Shown piece by piece: positions 18,338-26,220 of a stretch of DNA of 64,000 nucleotides. Both the position numbers and the translations under genes were made by a program. Where the stretch lies: contig OZ245730.1 of NCBI GenBank assembly GCA_965227145.1, forward strand, positions 2,728,001 to 2,792,000, written 5' to 3'. The stretch is from JACKAQ01 sp965227145. Its GTDB lineage: Bacteria > Calditrichota > Calditrichia > RBG-13-44-9 > J075. Below the pieces are notes generated by a model. That model was not told the DNA's origin, did no database searches, and saw only the letters and a program-made list of their open reading frames with translations. Position 1 is the first letter of the stretch, and each line of letters opens with the position of its first letter.

Positions 18338-18364
18338 GGAGATTCCTGCCTTCGCAGGAATGAC
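18338..18364 (+). repeat. Short palindromic repeat, family B, copy 1
   Basis: ATTCCTGC and GCAGGAAT form an 8-bp stem with loop CTTC, flanked by GGAG before and GAC after. An inverted copy follows after 22 bases. The element lies between the two transsulfuration genes. Confidence 0.85.
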
Positions 18365-18386
18365 CATTTAACACAGTTACATAGCT

Positions 18387-18413
18387 GTCACCCCTGCGAA
18401 GGCAGGGGTCTCC
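18387..18413 (-). repeat. Short palindromic repeat, family B, inverted copy
   Basis: CCCCTGC and GCAGGGG pair around loop GAAG, the complement of the CTTC loop of copy 1. Flanking GTCA and TCTCC are the complements of the flanks of copy 1. The stem sequence differs from copy 1 but still pairs. With copy 1 it makes a larger inverted pair. Confidence 0.85.
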
Positions 18414-18503
18414 TGTTTTAGGAACAGAAATATCCCGAAAATCCTGTAATCCTGTCAAAATTTTTCGCTGAAAACACCAGATTTTTCACGAAAAGGAGAA
18501 TAA

Positions 18504-19664
18504 ATGAAATTTGAAACCCGCGCCATTCACGTTGGCGAAGAACCGAATTTGAAAGACGGCGGCACCGGCGACGTTGCCATGCCGATCCATTTGGCGTCCA
18601 CTTACGCACGGAAATTGGTAGATGTGCCCACCGCCGGATACGAATATTCCCGAACGGATAATCCCACACGCGACGCGTTGCAGCATCGGCTGGCGGCGCT
18701 GGAAGGCGCGAATCACGCATTGGTTTTTGCATCGGGATTGGGTGCGGAAACATCGCTGATATTGTCGCTGCTGTCCTCTGGCGATCACATCGTTGCATTC
18801 GATGATTTATACGGCGGCACGCGACGGCTGCTCAGCCGCGTTTTCGCTGAGCGGTTTGGCATCGATGTAACATATGTTGACGCCCGCAACCCGCTGGAAG
18901 TGGAGCGAAATATTCGCCCTTCCACACGATTGATCTGGCTGGAAACGCCCACTAATCCGCTGCTTAAATTGTGCGACATTCGCGCGATTTCCAAAATTGC
19001 CCATCAGCACAACTCGCTGGTGGTTGTGGACAACACTTTTATGAGCCCGTATTTCCAGAATCCGTTGGCGCTTGGCGCGGATATCGCGCTGCACAGCACG
19101 ACCAAATATATCAACGGGCACAGCGATTCCGTTGGCGGAGCGATGATGTTCAACGATGCTGAAATCTATGAAAAAATTAAGTTTACGCAAAACGCAGCCG
19201 GTGCGATTTTATCGCCATTCGACAGTTTCATGATTTTGCGCGGCACCAAAACGCTGGCCGTGCGGATGCGCGCCCATCAGGAAAACGCCACGAAAATTGC
19301 CAAATTTTTGGAAAATCACAAAAAAGTGCGGCGGGTCATTTATCCGGGACTGGAAAGCCATCCGCAATTTTCGTTGGCCAGCCAGCAGATGAGCGGCTTT
19401 GGCGGGATGCTTTCGTTTGAACTCGACGGTGATTTGCAGGCTGCCAAAACATACGTGGAAAGCTTGCAATATTTTGCTTTAGCGGAAAGTTTGGGTGGTG
19501 TGGAATCGCTGGCGGAGCTGCCTGCGCTGATGACGCACGCCTCTGTTCCGCCGGAGGAACGCCGGAAAATCGGTCTGGCAGACGGGCTGATTCGCCTGTC
19601 CGTCGGTATCGAAAATGTGGATGATTTATTGGAAGATGTTGAGCAGGCGTTCGGGAAAATTTGA
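18504..19664 (+). CDS. Cystathionine gamma-lyase/synthase family PLP enzyme
   Basis: A 386-residue fold-type I enzyme of the Cys/Met metabolism family. The PLP lysine is K201 in LHSTTKYINGHSD. Further family features are YEYSRTDNPTRDALQ near 46-60, FASGLGAETS near 75, and VDNTFMSPYFQNPLALGAD near 175-193. SLGGVESLAELPALMTHAS and GLIRLSVGIENVDDLLED close the domain. The ribosome site AAGGAG lies seven bases before the ATG. It follows the cystathionine beta-synthase-like gene on the same strand, so conversion of cystathionine to cysteine is the likely reaction. Cystathionine gamma-synthase or methionine gamma-lyase activity cannot be excluded. Confidence 0.9.
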   Translation: MKFETRAIHVGEEPNLKDGGTGDVAMPIHLASTYARKLVDVPTAGYEYSRTDNPTRDALQHRLAALEGANHALVFASGLGAETSLILSLLSSGDHIVAFDDLYGGTRRLLSRVFAERFGIDVTYVDARNPLEVERNIRPSTRLIWLETPTNPLLKLCDIRAISKIAHQHNSLVVVDNTFMSPYFQNPLALGADIALHSTTKYINGHSDSVGGAMMFNDAEIYEKIKFTQNAAGAILSPFDSFMILRGTKTLAVRMRAHQENATKIAKFLENHKKVRRVIYPGLESHPQFSLASQQMSGFGGMLSFELDGDLQAAKTYVESLQYFALAESLGGVESLAELPALMTHASVPPEERRKIGLADGLIRLSVGIENVDDLLEDVEQAFGKI

Positions 19665-19686
19665 GATTTCCATCAGTCTGAATGAC
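19663..19686 (+). repeat. Possible family B remnant overlapping a stop codon
   Basis: GAGATTTCC and TGAATGAC match the outer parts of family B, with a degraded centre. It begins inside the TGA stop of the gamma-lyase gene. It is weak on its own and is recorded because other copies also sit directly behind stop codons. Confidence 0.35.
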
Positions 19687-19698
19687 GTCTTGAAAACA

Positions 19699-20211
19699 TC
19701 ATCCATGCGTCAGCATTTCAATAATATTTTTGTGTTGGGGAAATCGTGTGAGCAAATTCTTGCGATTCCCCATTTCAAAATCTGCGAAATCGAATCCGGG
19801 TGCAACGGTGCAACCGACCAGCGCAAAACTTTCCGGCGACTGCACTTTTGCGCCAAACCAACTGCCCGCCGGTACAACCGCCTGAAACATCTCACCGGAA
19901 TCAAAATCATTCCCCAAAAAAATATGAGACAGCACACCGTTCGGATTGATCGTGTAAATAGTCAGCGGTGATCCGGCGTAAAAATGCCAGATTTCATCGG
20001 ATGCAATGCGGTGCAGCGCCGAAAATTCGTTGCTTTTGAGCAGAAAATAAATGGACGTGCCAAAATTGCGCGCGCCGCCAAATCGCTCCGGCAGCGCAGC
20101 CCCGTCAACAGATTCCGCTGATCGGTATATTTCTTTAAAATATCCACCTTCGGGATGTTTCGTGAGGTTCAGTTTGTCGATCCAGTAATTTGCGGAATGT
20201 CCGGTTTGCAA
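19699..20211 (-). CDS. Cupin domain protein (DUF985, Cupin_5)
   Basis: A 170-residue single-domain cupin of the DUF985 family (PF06172), a small beta-barrel of unknown activity. Family features are LNLTKHPEGGYFKEIYRS near residue 15, GTSIYFLL near 50, HRIASDEIWHFYAGSPL near 67-83, and VPAGSWFGAKV near 113. The GFDFADFEMG tail is typical of the family, whose members end with LTRFP-like sequence. The start is a TTG at 20211, supported by a strong GGAGGAG site within the end of the upstream quinone oxidoreductase gene, one base away. It is third in an operon with isocitrate dehydrogenase and the oxidoreductase. Confidence 0.88.
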   Translation of the reverse strand: MQTGHSANYWIDKLNLTKHPEGGYFKEIYRSAESVDGAALPERFGGARNFGTSIYFLLKSNEFSALHRIASDEIWHFYAGSPLTIYTINPNGVLSHIFLGNDFDSGEMFQAVVPAGSWFGAKVQSPESFALVGCTVAPGFDFADFEMGNRKNLLTRFPQHKNIIEMLTHG

Positions 20212-20212
20212 A

Positions 20213-21205
20213 TCAGCTCTCCTCCCCTACCTGCAGCACAATTTTACCGATATTCTGATTTTCTTCCATCATCCGGTGAGCTTGCTTCACCTGTCGCCAC
20301 GGCAAAATTTCGTGGACAACCGGCTCGTATGTGCCTTCCTCGAAACCGGATAAAATATTGCGGACAAAATCATTGGTAAGCTGTTGTTTATATTCGATAT
20401 CGCGGGCGCGAAGGGTCGTGCCGATAATGCGCAATCGCTTCACCAGAATTTTACGCAAATCGAGTGAATCCACTTTTCCGCCGCCCATCGTTGCCAAAAT
20501 AATCAGCCGCCCGTCGGTTGCCAACGCATCGATATTTTGCACCCAATACGGCGAGCCGACGAAATCCAAAATGATATCGACACCGCGATTTTCTGTGGCT
20601 TCCAGAATATCCGGTAGAAAATCACCGGCTTTGTAATTGATGGCCATTTTTGCGCCAAGTTGGGTGCAAAAATCCAGTTTTTTTGCCGAACCGGCGGTCA
20701 CAAACGGCACACCGCCCGCACCGCGAACCAGTTGAATCGCCGCTGTTCCGACGCCGCTGGCGCCAGCGTGAATCAGCACGTTGTCGCCGGATTTGATGCC
20801 ACCGAGCCAATAGAGCGCTTGAAACGCGGTTAAAAACACTTCCGGGATGGCTGCGGCGTTTTCATAACTCATATTTTCGGGAATCGGGATGGCCATTTTT
20901 GCGGGGATGGTCGCATATTCGGCGTAGCCGCCGCCGGGAAGCAACGCGCAAACGCGGTCACCTTTTCGCCAGCCGGAAACCGCCGAACCGACTTTTTCCA
21001 CTTCGCCGGCCATTTCCAGACCGAGCACCGGGCTTTCCCCTTTTGGCGGCAGATATTTGCCTTCGCGCTGCAGCAAATCCGCCCGATTGAGCGCCGTTGC
21101 TTTTACGCGAACCAGCAATTCATGTCCGGCGGGTTCGGGTGTGGGATATTCGACCATCACCAGAACATCGGGACCGCCGGGTTCTTTTGGTAAAATTGCT
21201 TTCAT
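20213..21205 (-). CDS. NAD(P)H quinone oxidoreductase, PIG3-like MDR family
   Basis: A 330-residue medium-chain dehydrogenase/reductase of the zinc-free quinone oxidoreductase branch (PIG3 type). The GroES-like N-terminus (MKAILPKEPGGPDVLVMVEYP; KATALNRADLLQREGKY) is followed by the Rossmann fold with HAGASGVGTAAIQLVRGAG around residues 145-165. NVLIHAGASGVG is the family signature. The end IGKIVLQVGEES is also typical. It probably reduces quinones or reactive carbonyls with NADPH. The ATG overlaps the stop of the isocitrate dehydrogenase gene by four bases (ATGA), so translation is probably coupled. No zinc-binding cysteine cluster is present. Confidence 0.9.
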   Translation of the reverse strand: MKAILPKEPGGPDVLVMVEYPTPEPAGHELLVRVKATALNRADLLQREGKYLPPKGESPVLGLEMAGEVEKVGSAVSGWRKGDRVCALLPGGGYAEYATIPAKMAIPIPENMSYENAAAIPEVFLTAFQALYWLGGIKSGDNVLIHAGASGVGTAAIQLVRGAGGVPFVTAGSAKKLDFCTQLGAKMAINYKAGDFLPDILEATENRGVDIILDFVGSPYWVQNIDALATDGRLIILATMGGGKVDSLDLRKILVKRLRIIGTTLRARDIEYKQQLTNDFVRNILSGFEEGTYEPVVHEILPWRQVKQAHRMMEENQNIGKIVLQVGEES

Positions 21206-22212
21206 TTGTTTGCCTGTATCAGATCGGAAAGTGCGTCAACATATTCCTGCGTTTTTGCGCTGCCGCCGAGATCCGGCGTAACATGCTTCCCATCGCCGAT
21301 CACTGAACTGATGGCTTTGCGAACGCGATCTGCGGCGTCGTGTTCTTCCAACATTTCCAGCATCAGACAACCGCTGAGGATAAGCGCTGTTGGATTGGCA
21401 ACGCCTTTTCCGGCGATGTCCGGCGCGCTGCCGTGAACGGCTTCGAAAACTGCGTAACCGTCTCCCAAATTGGATGCCGGGGCAACGCCGAGTCCGCCAA
21501 TCAGTCCGCTGGTGAGATCCGAAATGATATCGCCAAAGAGGTTTTCCATCACCAAAACATCGAACTGGGACGGGTTGATCACCAGTTTCATCGCGGTTGC
21601 ATCAACGATCGATTCATCATATTCGATATCGGGATAATCGCGGGCGACTTCGCGGGCGACTTCCAAAAACAATCCGTCGCTAAGTTTGAGAATATTCGCT
21701 TTGTGAACCGCCGTTACCTTTTTGCGACGGTAGCGTCTGGCGATTTTGAACGCGGTTTCCATAATTCGGCGCGAGCCTTTTTCGGTGATGATCCGCTGAC
21801 TTTCGATCACGCCCGGCACAACAATGTGTTCCAATCCGCTGTAAAGCCCTTCGGTATTTTCCCGAACGACAATCAGGTCAACATCTTCGTACCGGCTTTT
21901 GACGCCCGGAATGGATCGTGACGGGCGGAAATTACAATAGAGATCGAGCCGTTTGCGCAAGTCCACATTTACCGAGCGAAAGCCTTTGCCGATCGGCGTT
22001 CCGATGGGACCTTTCAGCGCAATTTTGTTTTTTCGAACAGATTCGAGCGCTTCTTCCGGGAGCGGTGTGCCGTAACGGTTGATCACATCCGAACCGGCCA
22101 TTTGCACATCCCATTCAATCTCGATGCCGGTTGCACCGAGCACCTGCTGGGTTGCACGGGCAACTTCCGGTCCAATGCCATCACCGGGAATCAACGTAAT
22201 ATTATATGCCAT
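21202..22212 (-). CDS. Isocitrate/isopropylmalate dehydrogenase family, NAD-isocitrate dehydrogenase-like
   Basis: A 336-residue beta-decarboxylating dehydrogenase. ITLIPGDGIGPEV at 5-17 starts the fold. LYCNFRPSRSIPGVKSRYED and VVRENTEGLYSGLEH are the substrate-loop and phosphorylation-loop sequences of mitochondrial-type NAD isocitrate dehydrogenases rather than LeuB. VMENLFGDIISDLTSGLIGGLG and EAVHGSAPDIAGKGVANPTA are the conserved Mg and nucleotide-binding regions. Probable reaction: isocitrate to 2-oxoglutarate with NAD+ (TCA cycle). GGAGG lies five bases before the ATG. It leads an operon with a quinone oxidoreductase and a cupin. Confidence 0.85.
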   Translation of the reverse strand: MAYNITLIPGDGIGPEVARATQQVLGATGIEIEWDVQMAGSDVINRYGTPLPEEALESVRKNKIALKGPIGTPIGKGFRSVNVDLRKRLDLYCNFRPSRSIPGVKSRYEDVDLIVVRENTEGLYSGLEHIVVPGVIESQRIITEKGSRRIMETAFKIARRYRRKKVTAVHKANILKLSDGLFLEVAREVARDYPDIEYDESIVDATAMKLVINPSQFDVLVMENLFGDIISDLTSGLIGGLGVAPASNLGDGYAVFEAVHGSAPDIAGKGVANPTALILSGCLMLEMLEEHDAADRVRKAISSVIGDGKHVTPDLGGSAKTQEYVDALSDLIQANK

Positions 22213-22246
22213 TTTCCCTCCGTGTAACTTTATGTTTTATTTGATG

Positions 22247-23161
22247 TTAGTCGAGCAAATCTTGCAATGCGGGTTTCAAGCTGGGATAGGAAAATCGAAA
22301 ACCATTTTCCATCAATCGCCGTGGTAAAATGCGCTGACTGACCAGCGCGGTTTCCTCTGCCATTTGTCCCATCACCAGCTTCAGCATAAATGCCGGTACC
22401 GGAATCCACGACGGACGATTGATCACGCTGCCCATTTGCTGGCAAAAATCGGCCATCCGCAGCGGGTCCGGCGAAACGAGGTTGTAAACGCCCTCCGCAC
22501 CATCGTTTTTGAGCAAATGAAAAATGATGTTCACTTCGTCTTCGATGTGAATCCATGAAAACCACTGTTTGCCGCTGCCGGGCGTTCCGCCCACAAACAA
22601 TTTGAACGGGAGCGACAATTTTTTCAAAATGCCTTCATCTTTTCCGAGAACGACGCCGGTTCGCAAATAGCAAACACGGACGCCCATTTTTTCGACGGAT
22701 TTGGCAGCGGCTTCCCACTCGTCAACAACGTCGGCCAAAAAGCTGTCACCTTTGGCTGAGCTTTCGTCCAACAATTCGTCGCTGCGACTGGCGTAAATTC
22801 CGGTTGCGGAACCTTGCAACAGAACTTTGGGTTTTTCATTGGCTGCTTCTATCGCCATCACCACCGCTTTTGTGGCGTTTACCCTGCTCTCAAGTATTTG
22901 TTTTTTATAACTTTCTGTCCATAGATTATCAGCAATTCCAGCACCGGCCAAATTGATGATGGCATATGCACCTTCTGCATATGCCTGCCAACCGTTGTTG
23001 GTTTTTGCATCCCACTCGACGCATTTTACCATGCTGCCAAAATTTTTCCGGGCTTTGCTGGCATTGCGGGTCAGCACAACGATTTCGTAATTCTGCTCCA
23101 GCAATAATTTGGATAAATAATTGCCGATAAAACCAGTTGCGCCGGTGATGATAATTCTCAT
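22247..23161 (-). CDS. TIGR01777 family sugar epimerase-like protein (SDR39U1/YfcH)
   Basis: A 304-residue extended short-chain dehydrogenase. The Rossmann motif TGATGFIGNYLSKLLL is at 6-21. VKCVEWDAKTNNGWQAYAEGAYAIINLAGAGIADNLWTESYKKQILESR is typical of the YfcH/TIGR01777 group, broken here only by wording. The C-terminal DUF1731-like segment (VPAFMLKLVMGQMAEETALVSQRILPRRL...GFRFSYPSLKPALQDLL) completes the family's architecture. The YxxxK catalytic pair of classical SDRs is not obvious, as is common in this group. No ribosome site is visible before the ATG. The substrate is unknown. Confidence 0.88.
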   Translation of the reverse strand: MRIIITGATGFIGNYLSKLLLEQNYEIVVLTRNASKARKNFGSMVKCVEWDAKTNNGWQAYAEGAYAIINLAGAGIADNLWTESYKKQILESRVNATKAVVMAIEAANEKPKVLLQGSATGIYASRSDELLDESSAKGDSFLADVVDEWEAAAKSVEKMGVRVCYLRTGVVLGKDEGILKKLSLPFKLFVGGTPGSGKQWFSWIHIEDEVNIIFHLLKNDGAEGVYNLVSPDPLRMADFCQQMGSVINRPSWIPVPAFMLKLVMGQMAEETALVSQRILPRRLMENGFRFSYPSLKPALQDLLD

Positions 23162-23202
23162 ATACTTAAATTTAACCGTTACGTTAACGTTATGTTTTTC
23201 AA

Positions 23203-24423
23203 TTAATTAAAGATCAATTTCAAATAGGTCATCGGCGAGAGCAATTCGCGGCGGCTGATGTTTCCGGCAATCATTCCGGAAATCCAGTCCGACACTTTGG
23301 GATTTTTGCTGGCCTTCTTGACCACCAGATTCACCAATGCCTTAAACCGTGCGGTGCGTTGTAATTTGTAAGCGGTGCTGAGCTCGTTGCCCAATCGTTT
23401 CCACAAACGCTCTTCGTAAATATTTAACGAATTGGCATCGAACGATGCATTGCTGTTCACCAATTCGGAAATGCATTCTGCGGCAATTTTTGCGGAAGCC
23501 ATCGCGTTTCCGATACCTTCGCCGGTAAACGGGTCGATCAATCCGGCAGCATCGCCGATAAAAATGACGCCATCGCTGTGAACTTTCCGGCGTTTGCTGC
23601 CAGCCGGTAAATTCCACCCGACGATATCGCCAATCAGTTCCGCATTTGCAAATCGTTCACGGAATTCCGGTGAGTTCACCGCATCCAAATGCGCCTGGCG
23701 CAGCTTCACATTCCTCCGTTTTAATTCGCCGATTACCATACCGATACCCACATTTGCCATCCCGTTTTCCAACGGGAAAATCCAGAAATAACCGGGATTT
23801 ACGGATTCAACATAATGCAATTCAATCGCGTTGGTCATGCCTTTTACACCGGTATAATAGGCGCGGGTTGCAACCAGCATGTGCTCGGGATCGTTGTCGT
23901 ACATTCCCAATTTTCGCAAAAGAATTGAGTTGTAGCCATCCGCACCAACCACTACTTTTGCGGTAATTTCGTGCGTTTTTCCGTCGCTATCTTCTCCGGT
24001 TACGCCGTAAACTTGACCGTTTTCGATCAAAACATCTTTTACAGAAAAGCCTTCGCGCGTTTCAACTTTTTCTTTGGCAGCCTGAAAAAGGATGTTGTCA
24101 TAAACTTCCCTGCGGCAAACAAATCCCTGCGAAACGTTTTGTGCCGATGCCACCAGTTTGATTTTCACATGCGTATTATTCGGGGATGAGAACAAAATGG
24201 AATCGACAAACGCCTGTGGCGAACGCTCGAGCTGCTCGATTAATCCCAGTTCGCGAAGAAACAATATGCTTTTGCCGGAAATGGCATCGCCGCAAATTTT
24301 ATCCCGCGGAAATTGTTTTTTATCTAAAAGCAAAACGTTCAATCCCAATCGCTCTGCGTATAATGCTGTTGTCGCTCCTCCCGGACCGCCACCGACAATA
24401 ATTGCGTCGTACTGATGCTGCAT
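23203..24423 (-). CDS. Geranylgeranyl reductase family flavoprotein
   Basis: A 406-residue FAD-dependent oxidoreductase of the geranylgeranyl reductase family, which hydrogenates prenyl chains of quinones, lipids or pigments. GGGPGGATTALYAERLG at residues 11-27 binds FAD ADP. PRDKICGDAISGKSILFLRELG is the family's PxxxKxCG-like catalytic and flavin loop. VVGADGYNSILLRKLG and FIGDAAGLIDPFTGEGIGNAMASA are the second and third FAD elements. The C-terminal part is helical. GAGG lies nine bases before the ATG. It is on the same strand as the epimerase gene, 41 bases away, so they may be co-transcribed. Quinone or isoprenoid saturation is the likely role. Confidence 0.87.
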   Translation of the reverse strand: MQHQYDAIIVGGGPGGATTALYAERLGLNVLLLDKKQFPRDKICGDAISGKSILFLRELGLIEQLERSPQAFVDSILFSSPNNTHVKIKLVASAQNVSQGFVCRREVYDNILFQAAKEKVETREGFSVKDVLIENGQVYGVTGEDSDGKTHEITAKVVVGADGYNSILLRKLGMYDNDPEHMLVATRAYYTGVKGMTNAIELHYVESVNPGYFWIFPLENGMANVGIGMVIGELKRRNVKLRQAHLDAVNSPEFRERFANAELIGDIVGWNLPAGSKRRKVHSDGVIFIGDAAGLIDPFTGEGIGNAMASAKIAAECISELVNSNASFDANSLNIYEERLWKRLGNELSTAYKLQRTARFKALVNLVVKKASKNPKVSDWISGMIAGNISRRELLSPMTYLKLIFN

Positions 24424-24598
24424 AAATTGAGATTCCTCCGCTCAATCTGATAAATAATGCGATTTCCTGTTCAGGAAAAAAACCGGATCAAATGTAACTG
24501 GCAATCGTTGCCGAATACGAAGATCAAGCCAGAATATACTGGAAAAATTGCGGTTTTACAATAGAGTTGAAAATTCAATCTGGGTGGAAAAAACGGGG

Positions 24599-26038
24599 TT
24601 AATCGGCAATTTCATGGCCAAGAATGATGATGCCGGAGGGTTTATCTTTGTCATCGAAGATCGGGCGAACGGATAAATCGAGCCAGCCAATCTGGTCATC
24701 CGGACGGGTAAAATTGAAGTGTTTTAATCGAACCGGGTGCTCTTCTTCGATGCAGGTGGAGATGGTTTTCACCAATTTATCCCAATTCCAGCGAATGCCG
24801 CACCGCAGCAACGGCTGCCCGATAACCTTGTTTTGCGAAATGCCGGTTACCCGTTCTGCGGCTTCGTTCCAATGGGTGATGCAATCATTTTCGTCCACGC
24901 CGATCAGCATTTGCGGAATCATCGCTATCAAATCCGCATTCAACCGGCTGATTTTCCGCATCGCTGTTTCCGCATGCATGCGGTATGCTTTTTCTTTTTG
25001 GAAAATTTCCGGAGTAATTTCCTTTTTCTGGAAATTGCGTTCGAGTTCAAAAACAGCGAGATTCACTTCATCAGCGGTAATTTCCCATTCGAAAATATCG
25101 AGAATGGCGCCTTCCACGTTTTCAATATCACCGCGCGCGTTGTAAATGGCGCTGGCATTCAGGTTCACATAAATCATGTTTTTGTTTTTGTTTTTCAGAT
25201 GCGCCTCAAAATTCAACACCTGTCCGCGCGATTTCAATTCCGCCCGCAACTGATGGTATTCCTTAATATCGAAAAACAACTCGCTCATCTGTTTGCCCTG
25301 AATTTCGTTGGCGGAATAATCTGTGTAATTTGAAATTGCCGAGCTGATATTCAGCAATACGCCATCGGTGCTCACTTTAAATGCGATATCCTGAACTTCG
25401 CCATACAATTTGCGGAATTGTTTGTCCCAATCACGCAGCGATTTGGTGAGCTGCTGAAAATTATCGATGATGCCGATAAACCGTTCCCGCGCCTTTTTCA
25501 ACTCGTGATTGCGCGATTGCAATTTGCTGTTGTGGCGCTTCAGTTGTTCATTTTTCTTTTGGTGATGGCGAATTTGCAAACAGGATAAACAGGCATCGGC
25601 AAGTTTGTGATTGAAGGGCAGCAGTTCGCGCAACACTTTTTCGGACAACGGCTCGTTCGGCGTAATCAGCATCAGCAATCCCACATCGGGCAGCGCCATC
25701 AAATTCGCGAAATCACCTTCCGGATCTTCGACAACCCGTGGCAGCGTTGCCAAAAATTGAGATAATCCACTCTCGTCAATATTTTTCGGGAGATTCAGCA
25801 GATCAGAATCGTCGTAGAGCGCCTGTTTTTTGCCGAGCCGGTGGAAGCCATACACCCGTTTAAATTCAAATTTCTGCGATTCATTTTTTTTATTGAAATA
25901 CACTTCCCCGGCGACAGCGCCACATTGCTGTAAATAGGCGTTCAAACTTTCGGATAATAGCATTTCCAACTCCGTGGAATTGCCGATACCCATTGCAATC
26001 TGCAACTTTGCCTCTGGAGAAAGTGAAGGCAGGCTCAT
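24599..26038 (-). CDS. PAS-domain sensor protein without a recognisable output domain
   Basis: A 479-residue cytoplasmic protein. Residues 1-155 resemble a divergent GAF-like sensor. A coiled coil follows (KKNEQLKRHNSKLQSRNHEL, about 160-190). The first PAS domain is at about 205-320 (DIAFKVSTDGVLLNISSAIS... ending EGAILDI) and the second at about 365-479 (IPQMLIGVDENDCITHWNEAAERVTGISQNKVIG... PIFDDKDKPSGIIILGHEIAD). Translation ends directly after the second PAS. No kinase, GGDEF, EAL or DNA-binding domain is present and none is encoded next to it. It may act through a partner protein. It is divergent from the DnaQ-GIY-YIG gene. Confidence 0.8.
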   Translation of the reverse strand: MSLPSLSPEAKLQIAMGIGNSTELEMLLSESLNAYLQQCGAVAGEVYFNKKNESQKFEFKRVYGFHRLGKKQALYDDSDLLNLPKNIDESGLSQFLATLPRVVEDPEGDFANLMALPDVGLLMLITPNEPLSEKVLRELLPFNHKLADACLSCLQIRHHQKKNEQLKRHNSKLQSRNHELKKARERFIGIIDNFQQLTKSLRDWDKQFRKLYGEVQDIAFKVSTDGVLLNISSAISNYTDYSANEIQGKQMSELFFDIKEYHQLRAELKSRGQVLNFEAHLKNKNKNMIYVNLNASAIYNARGDIENVEGAILDIFEWEITADEVNLAVFELERNFQKKEITPEIFQKEKAYRMHAETAMRKISRLNADLIAMIPQMLIGVDENDCITHWNEAAERVTGISQNKVIGQPLLRCGIRWNWDKLVKTISTCIEEEHPVRLKHFNFTRPDDQIGWLDLSVRPIFDDKDKPSGIIILGHEIAD

Positions 26039-26220
26039 TCATGCGCTCTTGTTTAAATTGTTTGTTGAAACGCGTTGAAAAATGTTATTTATTTCAGCTT
26101 CGCAGTGAATTTTTGAGCACCAAAAAGGTGAAAAAATGCGTTTCTTCTCAGTTCAAGTGAATAGCAAATTGAATTATCGGAAAATATGGTGTCGTGATTA
26201 ATGAAAAATGCGAAAGCAAC

